A stretch of 64,000 nt of DNA from DAHUYF01 sp963789275. Its GTDB lineage: Bacteria > Pseudomonadota > Alphaproteobacteria > ATCC43930 > CGMCC-115725. A program made the position numbers and the translations under genes. Each line of letters begins with the position of its first letter. Within the stretch, counting starts at the first letter, position 1. The notes beneath the pieces are model-generated. The model saw only the letters and a program-made list of their open reading frames with translations, was not told the DNA's origin and searched no databases. The stretch spans positions 62,001-126,000 of the forward strand of contig CAWBKF010000032.1 of the NCBI GenBank assembly GCA_963789275.1, in the 5' to 3' direction. Shown piece by piece: positions 28,109 to 37,986 of the stretch.

Positions 28109-29392
28109 TCATCGGCTCTTGCCAGAGCCGCTGGGCAGCAATAGCGGTCTGCCGACCGGTTGAACTTGCCTCGCCCGCTCGGAGGAGCGCGACAGCCATC
28201 GTCGGATAGCACGTCGGGACGGCATCTCGACAAGCAGGTAACTGCCGGAGCCAAGAACGGTGGTGAGAAACACCGACGCGACTACTCTGAGCGCAGAGTT
28301 GGCGTAGGCGGCGAACGAATCTGCACCAGGAGTGGCGGTGGCCGCTAGCAGGGTAAGAGCCGAGAACGACCATATGTAGACGGAATAGCTGGTCTCGCCG
28401 GCGAACAGCAGCGGGCGGGACGATAGCGCACGGCTGACGGGCAAGTCGTAGACACAGCAAACCAGTATTATGGTGACTAGAGCCGGCGCAAAAAGAAAGT
28501 TCGTTACGATATTTCCGAGGAGGTGCCCCGAGGTGATCTTGCCAACGACGATCACGGCCAGGCACCATGCTATCGCCACTCCAAGCCCGATGCGGGAGGT
28601 TATCGGCATGGTCGGGCGCGCGCTACTGCTGAGATAGACTTTGGCTGCGAGAGCGCCTGCCGCAAATTCGAACCAGCGGACACCCGGCGCAAAATATATG
28701 ATCCAGCCCCAACTACCTGCACTGACGTTGGGCTGCTGCCACAGGAAATGCTCTACGAAGGCGATCAGCGCGCCGCGGCAGAGGTGGAGAAGCTCCGCCA
28801 GACCCACGACTGAAACCAAGCACCATATCACAAGTGCGAGAAGCGGACGTCGCACCCGGGCGAGAGCGAAGCTTAGCGGGAGGAAGGTTAAATAGAAAAA
28901 CCACTCGGTGCTAATCGACCAGTCTGGCGCGAAAGTCGCCATCTCCATGTTGAACCATGACTGGGTCAACGTGACGAACGAAAAAATTACCGGCGGATTG
29001 TCAATAAAGTATGGGACAGGATTAGTGATTACCGCAAGCACGATGCTTACAGCGTAGAGCGGGTAGATGCGCGCGAACCGAGCGGTAAAGAAAGTCCATG
29101 TCGCGATACCCAGCCGCTCCGATCTGAACAGCTCTGCGTAATTATAGTAGATAACGAAGCCGCTCAGACTAAAGAATAATGACATGCCGAAATACGCGAG
29201 CCGCGGCGCATACTGATGCAGATTGGGCAAAAATGTATCGCTGGCGTGGGCAAGAAGCACACTATATGCGGCGATACCACGCAAGCCGGTGAGCGGAGCC
29301 AATTGGTGTTTTTGCACGCGATCTTCCAACGGTCGATCTCCCTTTGAAAGGTCGTCCCTTCGAACCAGGGACGACACCGCTTGATTTCCCAC
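28109..29392 (-). CDS. Acyltransferase-3 family membrane protein (OafA-like)
   Basis: This 427-residue protein has ten or so membrane segments. The family hallmark LTGLRGIAAYSVLLAHA lies near residues 34-50 with its conserved histidine. FFSLSGFVIYYNYAE and FFTARFARIYPLYAVS follow, and GETSYSVYIWSFS sits late. Such proteins acetylate or otherwise acylate surface sugars across the membrane. No SGNH domain is fused to it. A Ser/Arg-rich tail follows the last membrane segment. It is one of three such proteins in the window. Confidence 0.88.
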   Translation of the reverse strand: MGNQAVSSLVRRDDLSKGDRPLEDRVQKHQLAPLTGLRGIAAYSVLLAHASDTFLPNLHQYAPRLAYFGMSLFFSLSGFVIYYNYAELFRSERLGIATWTFFTARFARIYPLYAVSIVLAVITNPVPYFIDNPPVIFSFVTLTQSWFNMEMATFAPDWSISTEWFFYLTFLPLSFALARVRRPLLALVIWCLVSVVGLAELLHLCRGALIAFVEHFLWQQPNVSAGSWGWIIYFAPGVRWFEFAAGALAAKVYLSSSARPTMPITSRIGLGVAIAWCLAVIVVGKITSGHLLGNIVTNFLFAPALVTIILVCCVYDLPVSRALSSRPLLFAGETSYSVYIWSFSALTLLAATATPGADSFAAYANSALRVVASVFLTTVLGSGSYLLVEMPSRRAIRRWLSRSSERARQVQPVGRPLLLPSGSGKSR

Positions 29393-29833
29393 CCAGCCGA
29401 CCCGCTTAGGTGGCCGGACCTAAGCCGACATTCCTCAGGCAGTTGGTGATAGCCATAAGTGTTAGCATGCTGTCCTGGCAGGCGAAAGCCAAGACGGCGG
29501 AGGGGGCGGCCCTCGATGCTGGGGGTGCAGTCGGCGCCCGCAAGAGGCGCGCTTGGCGCGTTTCCCGGCCGTCCCGACGCACTTGTCCCGCCGAGATCAC
29601 GCGTACCACCGGCATTGCGCGCCGGTCCCGCTCGCGGTCGACCGCCGAAAGAGAGAATGTCAAGAGAAAATTCCCTCTCAGAGAATGGGCCTAAGGAGCA
29701 ATCGCCTCGCTGCCGGGCGCGGAAGCTTTCTGAAACCGCCTTGTGCCTGCGATGTCGTTTGGGGTAGATGCTCCCTTGAGGCTCCGGCCATCCAGGGAAG
29801 GGGCGGCGACAGTAAATTCAAGGAGACGGCGGG
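29393..29833. other. Gap between two divergent acyltransferase genes
   Basis: No gene is supported in these 441 bases. Both flanking genes read outward from here, so two promoters are expected, but I cannot place them with confidence. The purine-rich stretch AAGGAGACGGCGGG before 29834 is a plausible ribosome site for the plus-strand gene. Confidence 0.5.
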
Positions 29834-30979
29834 ATGGGGGCTGTGCGGCTGTTCCTGGCACTGGCGGTGCTGCAGTCGCACGTCAATTCACAATACCTTC
29901 GGCCCGCACAGATCTATGTCAACAATGTCCTGGTGCTCGGCGTGAATGGCGGTTACGCCGTCATGTTCTTTTTTATCATCAGCGGCTTCTTGATCAGTTT
30001 TGTGCTGGAGGAAAAATACGACTGGGCGGGCGGGACTTATGCCTTCTACAAGGCGCGCGTCCTGCGGATCTATCCCTTGTGGTGGATTGCCTTTATTGCC
30101 GCTGTCTTGCTGTTGGCTCCGGACTCCTGGAGATCGGTCCTCCATATGCCGCTGCACGTCCTGCTCTCAGGCTTCTTTATCTGGGGGTCGGACTTGCTGC
30201 TCAGCTTCAAAACTTATCCGATGCCTTACGAGCAGGTCTTTCCGGACGGGCTTGGTCTCGGGTGGTCATTGGCGTCCGAGATGACGTTTTATCTGGTGGC
30301 GCCCTTCATCCTCCGCTCGACGCGGGCGTCGATTTTCGTCTTGGCGTTGTCGGTGCTGGCGCGCATGGTCCTCAATTTGCGGTATCCGCTGGAGCAGGTG
30401 GGTGTGAATACCTGGGTCCTCTGGTGCTATTACTTCTTTCCGTCGACGGCAATGTTCTTCGTGCTCGGCCATCTTAGCCGCCTATTCTACCGTAACGTGA
30501 AGCTGCCAAGCTGGATCGGCGGCGCCGGGATCGCCGCGGCAGGGTTCGTATGTTGGCTTCAGGACGCCCACTACAACTTTGAGAACGTTGATTTTTACGT
30601 CGCGGTGCTGTTTTTCACGGTGGCGCTGCCGGCGATGTTCAAAGCGACCAAGGACAGCAGGATCATGAACTTTCTGGGCGATCTCACCTATCCCTTATAC
30701 TTGTCGCACGGGATCCTGCTTGGCCTGGTCAACCGCACGCCCTGGGCCACGGACGCCGTCCAGCGACTCATCGGCTTCGCCAAGTCGGTCAGCGGGCATG
30801 TGCTCGTCGAAGGAGCGATCATCAGCGCGGTGTTTGCTTCGATCGCGCTGACGTTTGCCGTTCTCGTCCGGTTTGCCGTTGAAATACCGGCGGTGGCGAT
30901 GTGCCGTGCAGCACTGGCGCGAGTTGAGGCCGCCTTCGGCGCGGCGCGGATCCGCAAGCCCGGACGCTTCCCGGTGTGA
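29834..30979 (+). CDS. Acyltransferase-3 family membrane protein
   Basis: This 381-residue multi-pass protein has the active-site histidine in LFLALAVLQSHVNSQY at the very start. It also has MFFFIISGFLISFVLEEKY, FYKARVLRIYPLWWI and LGDLTYPLYLSHGILLGL, all in family order. It is shorter at the N-terminus than the neighbour at 28109-29392 and only weakly similar beyond the motifs. The likely role is O-acylation of a polysaccharide residue at the inner membrane. An AAGGAG site lies about 10 bases before the ATG. Confidence 0.85.
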   Translation: MGAVRLFLALAVLQSHVNSQYLRPAQIYVNNVLVLGVNGGYAVMFFFIISGFLISFVLEEKYDWAGGTYAFYKARVLRIYPLWWIAFIAAVLLLAPDSWRSVLHMPLHVLLSGFFIWGSDLLLSFKTYPMPYEQVFPDGLGLGWSLASEMTFYLVAPFILRSTRASIFVLALSVLARMVLNLRYPLEQVGVNTWVLWCYYFFPSTAMFFVLGHLSRLFYRNVKLPSWIGGAGIAAAGFVCWLQDAHYNFENVDFYVAVLFFTVALPAMFKATKDSRIMNFLGDLTYPLYLSHGILLGLVNRTPWATDAVQRLIGFAKSVSGHVLVEGAIISAVFASIALTFAVLVRFAVEIPAVAMCRAALARVEAAFGAARIRKPGRFPV

Positions 30980-30993
30980 CGGCGGGAGGGCGC

Positions 30994-32210
30994 TCAGATC
31001 GCGAAATGCCGTTCGACCTTCAGAATGGCGTTGACGGTATCCTCTGCCTCGCGCTCGCCGTAGTTCTCGTTCAAGTAGATATTGAACGAGCGGTCGCGGA
31101 TGCTGCGGGCGTTTTCGGTCTTGAAGTCATCGGCGAGGTAGGGCCGCAGCCACGGCCATTCGTCGACCACGTAGTGGTAATGCGGATTGAGGTCGATACC
31201 TTCCTTTTGGACCGCCGTGGCGAACTCGATCTTCAGCAGGTGATCCGCTCGGTGTCGACGATGATCGGATAGAAGAAGGGCGAATCCGTCGGGCTGTGCG
31301 CATAGGGGCGGCATATTTGCGCATGGTCGACCAGCTTGTCCACGAGGTCGGAGACGAAGGATTGTCGCCGCATGATCGTCTTGTCGAGCCGGGCCAGCGA
31401 CGCGATGCCGATGGCGCACGAGATCTCGTCGGTATTGTGATTGAGCGCAGGAAAGAGATAACCCGAGGGATCACGGTCGCTGAAATCCTCGCGCCATCGC
31501 GGCTTGCCGCGATCGGCATGGGCGAGCGCGCGGCGAAACAGCTCGAGATCCCGGGTATAGACCACGCCGCCCGAGGCGCCGGTGATATGCGCCTTGCGGT
31601 ACATGGTGGAGAAGGCGGCGATGTCGCCGAAGGTTCCCACGGGCCGTCCCGACGATCTTGGCGCCATGCGCTTGACTGCAATCCTCGAGCACCTTGATGC
31701 CGCGCGCATGGGCGTCAGGGACGATCTTGTCGACCTCGGCCGCCTGACCGGCGGCATGGACGACGATGATCGCCGACACGTCGGGCCCGAGCCTCTGGCA
31801 GACCTGCGCGGCGCCGATGTTGTAGCTGTCCGTTCTTGCTGTCGCACAACCGCGGCTTCAGCCCGTTGAGAATGATCGCGCTCAATGTCCCGGGATCGGT
31901 GATGGGCGAGACCAGCACCTCGCTGCCCTTGGGTAGGTCGAGCGCGGCGATCGCGACATAGAGCGAGGACGTGCCGGTCGCGACGCCGTCAGCGTAGCCG
32001 CCGCCCATCATGGCGACGAAGTCGTCGGTATAGAGCCTTTTCGAACACGCCCTGATAGCCGGGGTCGATCTGCAGCTCGCGATAATAGGCGATCACCTCC
32101 TGGATCATGCGCACTTCATCTTCGCCGATTGCCAGCCGCGGCGGCATGCGCTCTCGCCGCACGGGCTCGCCGCCATTGATCGCCAAGAGCTCGTTGCGCT
32201 TGCCGGTCAT
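30994..32210 (-). pseudogene. DegT/DnrJ/EryC1/StrS aminotransferase, about four frameshifts
   Basis: Reading across frames gives one PLP-dependent sugar aminotransferase of about 400 residues. It starts MTGKRNELLAINGGEPVRRE, continues with YADGVATGTSSLYVAIAALD (the GT-S-L cofactor region) and IKVLEDCSQAHGAKIVG, then STMYRKAHITGASGGVVYTR, where the lysine is the expected Schiff-base residue. The C-terminus is FNIYLNENYGEREAEDTVNA. Breaks lie near 32020, 31830, 31640 and 31240. It would aminate a keto-sugar nucleotide. It follows the transketolase pair after nine bases and so belongs to that operon. The density of breaks with otherwise well-kept motifs points to sequence error. Confidence 0.75.
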
Positions 32211-32219
32211 CGGTGCTGC

Positions 32220-33138
32220 CTATGCGATCCCGATCTGCTGGGAAATCTTGGCGATGCTCAAGCCGTGCGAGGCGAGGAGATCGTCGTGGCTGCCGTAATT
32301 GTGGATGAACCGATCCTGCAGCGTGAAGGTGTCAAGCCGGCATCGCGCGTCGATGTCCCAGGCGATCTGCTTGGTCTGCGGCGCCAGCCCGCCCTGGGGC
32401 ACGTGCTCCTCGATGAACGATGACATGCTTGTGGCCCTTCAGCGCGGCGATGATGCCGTCGCGATCCAGCGGCTTCACCGTGTGGCAGGAGACCACCGAG
32501 ACCGACTTGCCCTGGGCCGCGATCCGGTCGGCGAGCTCCATGGCCATTTTGGTGATGACGCCATAGGTCAGAATGCAGACATCGCTGCCGCGCCGAAGAT
32601 AGCGCAGCTTGCCGAAGACCCAGGGTTCCGCATCCTTGGTCAGATTGGGCTCGCCGGCCTTGCCGATGCGCAGATAGACCGGCCCGTTCTTCTGCCGCGC
32701 GCACCAGCGCGTTGCCTCGGTGCATTCCGCGGGATCGCAGGGGGCGACGATCTGCATGTTCGGGATGGCGCCGGCGATAGCGATGTCCTCCATGGTGTGA
32801 TGCGTGCCGCCGAGCGTCGAGTAGATGACGCCGGCGCCCATCCCGACGACGGTGACCGGCAGGTTCTGGTAGCAGAGATCGTCGCGCACCATCTCGAAGG
32901 GCCGGTAGAGCGAGAAGGTGGCGATGGTGTAGGCGAAGGGCTGGCACCCTTTGAGCGCCAGCCCGGCGCAGATGCCGATCATGCTCTGCTCGGCGACGCC
33001 GACATTGATGAAGCGCTCGGGATATTGCGCGCTGAACTTCGCCATGCTGCCCGCGGGCGAGATGTCGGCGACGACGATATAGACGTCCGGGTTCTGCGTC
33101 GCTTCCTGATAGAGCGTCTCCGAGAAGGTATTCCTCAT
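32220..33138 (-). pseudogene. Transketolase C-terminal subunit, one frameshift
   Basis: This protein of about 305 residues holds the PYR and C-terminal domains of a split transketolase. RNTFSETLYQEATQNPDVYI, then INVGVAEQSMIGICAGLALKG with the catalytic glutamate, then GTHHTMEDIAIAGAIPNM are typical. The frame breaks near 32425; IEEHVPQGGLAPQTKQIAWD continues the protein in the next frame. Its ATG overlaps the stop of the N-terminal subunit as ATGA. Together they should move two-carbon ketol units between sugar phosphates, or between a donor and a nucleotide sugar. A role in feeding heptose or branched-sugar synthesis is inferred from the locus. Confidence 0.8.
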
Positions 33139-33959
33139 CGCGCCGCCTCCAACTCCTCGACGGCACGCCGGTACTCGTCCTTGTTCGGCGATCGATAGTG
33201 CCAGATTGGCACGTTCTCCATGTAGCTGATGCCCTTGCCTTTGGTAGTCTTCGCCACCAGCATGAAGGGGCAGCCGCCCTTGCGGCCGGCGATCGCCTCG
33301 AAAATGGCGGCGGAATCATGCCCGTTCACCTCGACGGTCTCCCAGCCGAAGGCTCGGAACTTGTCGAGCAGGGGATAGAAGCTCGGATGGGTCTCGGAGG
33401 TTCTCCCCAAGCTCTGGAAGTCATTGTTGTCGATCACCGCCACCACATTGTCCAGGCGCAGAGACGAGGCCATCAGCACCGCTTCCCAGGTCGAACCTTC
33501 TTGGACCTCGCCATCGCTCAACACGGTGAAGATGGTGCCGTTGGTCTTGCGGCCTTTCTCTGCCAGCGCCATGCCGCAAACCATGGAAAGCCCGTGACCG
33601 AGCGAGCCCGTGGCGGCGACGATGCCAGGGTTGCCATAGTCCGGATGGACACCAAGCCTGCCGTGCGGCGTGCAATAGGCGTCGAGATCGGCGCGGCTTA
33701 ACACACCCTGCTCCTCCAGGATCACATACTGGATCATGCAGCCGTGCCCCTTCGACATCAGGAAGGTGTCGGGGGAGGACCCGCTCGCGCCGGACCGCAT
33801 CAGACCGTTATAGATGCAGTCGACGATCTCGGTGCATGAATAGGCCGAACCGATGTGCAGGGCGGACACCTGCTGGGAGACGTCGAGAATACGGCGTCGA
33901 TAGCGTCCGCAGCGCTCGCGCGACAGCGCGGGATCGAAACTGTTGCTGCGCGGGGTCAT
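33135..33959 (-). CDS. Transketolase N-terminal subunit
   Basis: This intact 274-residue ThDP-binding subunit has HIGSAYSCTEIVDCIYNG, FLMSKGHGCMIQYVIL, the GSLGHGLSMVCGMALA strand and the cofactor motif VLSDGEVQEGSTWEA through VIDNNDFQ. Split transketolases of this length pair with a separate C-terminal subunit, which here follows with a four-base overlap. I placed the start at the ATG at 33959, where similarity begins. The housekeeping transketolase is normally a single chain, so this pair is likely a locus-specific enzyme. Confidence 0.88.
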   Translation of the reverse strand: MTPRSNSFDPALSRERCGRYRRRILDVSQQVSALHIGSAYSCTEIVDCIYNGLMRSGASGSSPDTFLMSKGHGCMIQYVILEEQGVLSRADLDAYCTPHGRLGVHPDYGNPGIVAATGSLGHGLSMVCGMALAEKGRKTNGTIFTVLSDGEVQEGSTWEAVLMASSLRLDNVVAVIDNNDFQSLGRTSETHPSFYPLLDKFRAFGWETVEVNGHDSAAIFEAIAGRKGGCPFMLVAKTTKGKGISYMENVPIWHYRSPNKDEYRRAVEELEAAR

Positions 33960-33976
33960 GGGCAAGGTGCCTCGGG

Positions 33977-34633
33977 TCACTCGATGATCGTCCAATAATA
34001 GTCTCCGGTATAGCCGGCCTCGCCAAAGAGCTGCCGCCAGCCGGCGGGATCGTAATGCGTCTTGGCGGTCAGCACCCAGCTGAGAAAGATGTCGCGTTCC
34101 TCCGGCGTCCGGTAGGAATCGACCTGGATGTAGCCGCGGCCGGGTGCGAGTCGCTCGATCTCACGCACCGCGGTGATGCATTCGGCACGCTCGAGATTGT
34201 GGATGACGTTGATGCCGATCACCGCGGCGAAGCTGTTGTCCGGAAAGGGCATCCTGACGCAGTTTCCGAGATGCAGCCGTCCGACCACCTCGGGCTCGCA
34301 ATGCAGCAGCGCGTATTCCGAGATATCCAGCCCGAATACCTCGAGTCCCGGGCAGACTTTCATCAGGTCCTTTACCAGGAAGCCCTTGGCGCAACCGACA
34401 TCGAGCACCCGGTCGCCCGGCTTGAGCTGCCAATGGGCCATCATGTCCTCGGCGATGGCCGTCCAGCGGCCGTCATAGCGGTAGCCGCCATAGCCGGTAT
34501 CGCGCGCGCCGTCGAAATATTCGCGATCGTACTGCCGAGCGATACGGATGTTCTCCTGACTCTGTGCGCCGGTTCGCTTCTCGATGTTCCGCTTGGCTCG
34601 GGGATATCGGCGCAGCAAATTTATCTCGGCCAT
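33977..34633 (-). CDS. Class I SAM-dependent methyltransferase
   Basis: This 218-residue protein has motif I RVLDVGCAKGFLVKDL near residues 78-93, then LEVFGLDISEYAL and FAAVIGINVIHNLE. It lacks a metal site and resembles the Methyltransf_11/25 group. It lies 17 bases before the transketolase gene on the same strand, so it is part of the transketolase-aminotransferase operon. The substrate is unknown; an amino sugar or keto sugar made by that operon is likely. The frame is intact. Confidence 0.8.
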   Translation of the reverse strand: MAEINLLRRYPRAKRNIEKRTGAQSQENIRIARQYDREYFDGARDTGYGGYRYDGRWTAIAEDMMAHWQLKPGDRVLDVGCAKGFLVKDLMKVCPGLEVFGLDISEYALLHCEPEVVGRLHLGNCVRMPFPDNSFAAVIGINVIHNLERAECITAVREIERLAPGRGYIQVDSYRTPEERDIFLSWVLTAKTHYDPAGWRQLFGEAGYTGDYYWTIIE

Positions 34634-35096
34634 TCACTTCTCGCTCGGTGTTTCCAGTCGCCGGCTGGCAGGCCTCGGTGATCAGCGCCCGCCCATCTCC
34701 GGGGCAATCTGGCCGGACGCGAAGGAAGATGCGCGCGCCCTGCAACACTGTCAACTCCCGGGAATGGCGCGGCGGCGATGGTGCGGGAGCGGGAAAAGTG
34801 GCGCCGAGGGCCCGCACGGATGCCATGACCTCGTCTTTACGTCGCGCTGCGCGTTCGCCCGGCCGCCGGTCGGGCGAGGGGGCAGGCCGACTGGCGCCTC
34901 CCGGCCAATGGACGCGCGGGGTGCCGGTGGAGTCGCTCGGGCAAGGCAGAGGCGGAAGAGGGAAGGCGCGGGGACCGCCTCTAGATCGGGAACGACGATT
35001 TCAGCGGTATCGTTGTGCGGCACCTCGTGCCGAGGCGCCGCGCTCGCCATCAGGTGCTTCGGCGTCAAGTCGCGATCGGTGCTCCTCGCCGGCGCA
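34634..35096. other. Gap upstream of the methyltransferase-transketolase group
   Basis: I see no supported gene in about 460 bases. The composition is GC-rich without steady codon bias in any frame. The promoter of the methyltransferase-transketolase-aminotransferase group may lie here, but no clear hexamers stand out. Confidence 0.45.
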
Positions 35097-36047
35097 TTAC
35101 CGCAGCCCGTCTGACGCGGTGCTTACGTGCACGTCGAACGGCGCGCCCCAGACCCCCTCCTCGGCGCGGCCGAAATATTCATCGCAGATGCGGCAGCACA
35201 CCGACTCGAGGGACCTGAACCTGTGGCCCGTCGCAGCGATGAATTTCCTGTTTGACAATGAGCAGTTTTTCGGCCGGGGCTCGCGAAAGACGAAGTCGCT
35301 CAGCGAGCAGACTTCGACTTTCGCGGCTTCGCGGAAGACCGGATTGGCGAAGGACAGCAGCATGGTGACCAGCTCGATCCGGGACACCGCCTGCGATCCC
35401 GCGACATGATAGAGGCCGCCAAAACCCGGCTTGAGAGCGCAGTCTATGGCGTCGACGACGTCCTCGAGGTCGACGGGCGTCAGGATCTGGTCGAAGGCCG
35501 CGCGGACGACCTCGCCCTGAGACAGTCGGAAAAGCAGATCGTAAAGTAGGTTCCGCCGGTCGAGGCAGGCGCTCACGACTTTGGTCAGGCGTAAGACCGT
35601 CCATTCGCTGCGCAGCGCGGCGAGATAGGTCTCGATGGCGAGTTTTTGCCGGCCATAGACCAGTATGGGATGCGCTTCGTCGCTCTCAGCGCGAAGCCCG
35701 ACGCTGCCGTCGAACACGCCGTCGCTGGAGATGAAAATCGGCTTCACGCCGGCATCGACGAGGTCGTCGATAATGCGCTTGCTCGCTGCGACGTTCGCGG
35801 CGGCCGCCTCGTTGGGATGGCGCGCGCAGTAATCGAGGTTGGTTATTCCTTGCAGCAGCACCGCGCATTTGAAAGCGTGCTTGCCCGACAGCAGAGTGTC
35901 GGCCAGGCGCATGCCCCTGCCGTCGAAATGCACGCCGCCGGGAAATGGCCGGTGAGCGTATGTCGCGACCACCCGCTTCGGTCCCAATTTCCGATAGAGG
36001 CGTGTGCCGATGTATCCAGATCCGCCGATAACGAGAATATCCGCCAT
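35097..36047 (-). CDS. RmlD-like NAD(P)-dependent sugar-nucleotide reductase
   Basis: This 316-residue extended SDR resembles dTDP-4-dehydrorhamnose reductase. It has ILVIGGSGYIGTRLYRKLG, LQGITNLDYCARHPNEAAAAN, ISSDGVFDGS and the active-site pair in YGRQKLAIETYL, followed by ILTPVDLEDVVDAI. RmlA, B and C are absent from the window, so it probably reduces another 4-keto sugar nucleotide. It follows the methyltransferase at 36087-36770 on the same strand after 39 bases. The C-terminal 60 residues are less typical. Confidence 0.75.
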   Translation of the reverse strand: MADILVIGGSGYIGTRLYRKLGPKRVVATYAHRPFPGGVHFDGRGMRLADTLLSGKHAFKCAVLLQGITNLDYCARHPNEAAAANVAASKRIIDDLVDAGVKPIFISSDGVFDGSVGLRAESDEAHPILVYGRQKLAIETYLAALRSEWTVLRLTKVVSACLDRRNLLYDLLFRLSQGEVVRAAFDQILTPVDLEDVVDAIDCALKPGFGGLYHVAGSQAVSRIELVTMLLSFANPVFREAAKVEVCSLSDFVFREPRPKNCSLSNRKFIAATGHRFRSLESVCCRICDEYFGRAEEGVWGAPFDVHVSTASDGLR

Positions 36048-36086
36048 TTACCTGCTCTCCGTGTCGGCCGTGCGGATGGTTGCGCG

Positions 36087-36770
36087 CTAACTTCGATGTC
36101 GCTTAGAGCACCCGATCGCGAAGAGATAGTGCGCCATCTTGTGATAACCGGTATGGACGACTTCGTCGTTCATCGAGAACATAAACACGCTGTGAAAGTA
36201 CTCGCGCATCAACGCCTTCAGATCCGGCATGGATTTGCAGTTCACATGGCCGCGCTTGCTGATCTCCGAGGCGTAAGTTTGGCTCTCGAGTGACGGCATG
36301 CCGATGATGGCTATGCCGTGCGGCTCCAGCGAGGCTAGAATCGCAGCCATGAAAGCGGCCTCACGATCTTGCGGCACATGCTCCAGCACGTCGAGCGCAT
36401 AGATGGCGTCGTAAGGTTGGGGGAAAGGTCCGGTGGCAAAGTCGTGCACGACCACCGAGAAGCTCCAGGGGTCGGCGCTGCGTTGGCGCGCTTCCTCGAC
36501 GAAAATCGGATCGAAATCGGTGGCGATGAGGGATTTCACCTCCTGTCGTACGATCCTGGAGCCAAATGCGTCGCCGCAGCCTACTTCGACCACGCGCTCG
36601 GTCCCGGCTAGCATTTTCGCTACGAATTTGTAGCGCGACAGATTGAAAACGAGATGCTTCGGATCCTTGCGCCAGCTTTCGCTGGTCTGCAGACCCATTG
36701 TCTCGAAGCCGTGGCGTCGAACGTCATCGACGCAGGCCTGATATTGTCCCTCTCGGGTCGTCTGGCTCAT
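36087..36770 (-). CDS. Class I SAM-dependent methyltransferase
   Basis: This 227-residue protein has the SAM motif VVEVGCGDAFGSRIVRQE and the acidic post-motif LIATDFDPIFVEEAR, followed by YDAIYALDVLEHVPQDREAAF. It belongs to the broad Methyltransf_23/25 type found in surface-sugar loci. The ATG at 36770 was chosen because a GGGGGAGC ribosome site precedes it; a longer start 11 codons upstream is less likely. The substrate is unknown. Confidence 0.8.
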   Translation of the reverse strand: MSQTTREGQYQACVDDVRRHGFETMGLQTSESWRKDPKHLVFNLSRYKFVAKMLAGTERVVEVGCGDAFGSRIVRQEVKSLIATDFDPIFVEEARQRSADPWSFSVVVHDFATGPFPQPYDAIYALDVLEHVPQDREAAFMAAILASLEPHGIAIIGMPSLESQTYASEISKRGHVNCKSMPDLKALMREYFHSVFMFSMNDEVVHTGYHKMAHYLFAIGCSKRHRS

Positions 36771-37131
36771 CCAGAAAGCTCCCCCTGAGCAAACGCATAA
36801 CATGGAAAGGACGACTTGGATAGACCGTTTCCCGCTTGCTACAACCTACGTTAATCGGCACAAAAGTCCAAATCTACCAAAGCTATGCTCGTTGGACTTG
36901 CGTACCCCCCTGCACGCCCGCGCCTGCGCTCCCGGCGACCCCGCGGCCGGTCTTGTGGAGCGGCGGTGACTGAGCCATGCTGCCGCCGCAGGCGCCTGCG
37001 GATGAGCAATTTCGGCATGGCATGATCGGCGACAAACCATATCTCGATCAGCCCAGAAATAGGACATTGGAGCCCATGGGCCTGACTGTGCTCGGCCGGC
37101 GGGCTGGTGCATCCGGGCGGGGCAAGGCGCC
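36771..37131. other. Divergent promoter gap with a perfect palindrome
   Basis: There is no gene here. The two neighbours read away from each other, so this is a double promoter region. The stretch near 36820-36880 is less GC-rich than its surroundings. A 16-base perfect palindrome is listed separately. Confidence 0.5.
36986..37001. repeat. Perfect 16-base palindrome CCGCAGGCGCCTGCGG
   Basis: The sequence equals its own reverse complement over 16 bases. It lies between two divergent genes, about 130 bases before the AAC(3)-like gene. It could be an operator or a cruciform, or chance in GC-rich DNA. Confidence 0.5.
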
Positions 37132-37922
37132 ATGATCGGCGCCGAAGCCCGCGACAGGCGGGCAGCGGTGGCCGACCTCCTGCGCGAGGCCTTGGTGCCG
37201 CGCGACGGCGTGCTTTTCGTGCATTGCGCCTTCCGCACCCTCGCCGGGGACGGCTTTCAGGTGGAGGGCGTCATCGAGGCCCTGCTCGACTACATGGCAC
37301 CCGGCACCCTGGTGATGCCGACCATGTCGTGGCGCGTAGTGACGCCGCAACACCCGTTGTTCGACGAGCTCGCGACTCCGTCCCATGTCGGCATGCTTGC
37401 CGAGACCTTTCGGACCGATATGCCGATTATCGCAGTCTGCACCCAACCCATTCCGTGGCCGCGCGCGGCGGCTCGCGGCGGCGATGTTGACGGCCGGCCA
37501 TCATCTCGACGATACCCCCTGCTCGCTCAACAGTCCCTACGGCAAGGCCACCCGCGAGGATACCCATGTGCTGCTACTCGGCGTCGGGCTCGAGCGCTGC
37601 ACCGCGATCCATCACGCCGAGGAGACGGGTAGCGCCGGACCTCTATCTGAAGCCGGCCAGCGAGGCGGAGCATTACGCAGTGCCGCAGCCGCGATGGCGT
37701 CGTGCTACGATGTCCGTCTGCGCCGTCACCTGAGGCTCAATCGCGATTTTCCTCAGTTCACGGCGCCGCTCTTGGCAAAAGGGCGGCTGCAGGAAGGGCG
37801 AGATCGAAGGGACCGCCTGGATGGCCGTTGCCCAGCGGGACCTCTTGAGCGAAGTCAGCGAGGCGCTCGAGCGGGACCCGCGCGCCATTATCGCGCCGCC
37901 GGGCGCTCCCGTCATTCCCTGA
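37132..37922 (+). pseudogene. AAC(3)-fold N-acetyltransferase, about two frameshifts
   Basis: Joined across breaks near 37450 and 37630 this is a protein of about 263 residues, the usual length of the aminoglycoside 3-N-acetyltransferase family. It has GVLFVHCAFRTLAGDGFQVE, MAPGTLVMPTMSW and the catalytic-region motif AGHHLDDTPCSLNSPYGK, followed by VLLLGVGLERCTAIHHAEE. It ends ERDPRAIIAPPGAPVIP. In a polysaccharide locus such proteins more likely N-acetylate an amino sugar intermediate than an antibiotic. A third change near 37740 may remove an apparent early stop. Confidence 0.7.
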
Positions 37923-37986
37923 GGACGGGCGATGAGCCGCAATCCTCTGCTGACGGGTCACGACGCGCCTGCAGCCGGGTGATGCC

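Noticed and set aside
37132..37922. Aminoglycoside resistance gene
   Set aside because: The fold matches, but the context is polysaccharide synthesis and the gene is broken as given.
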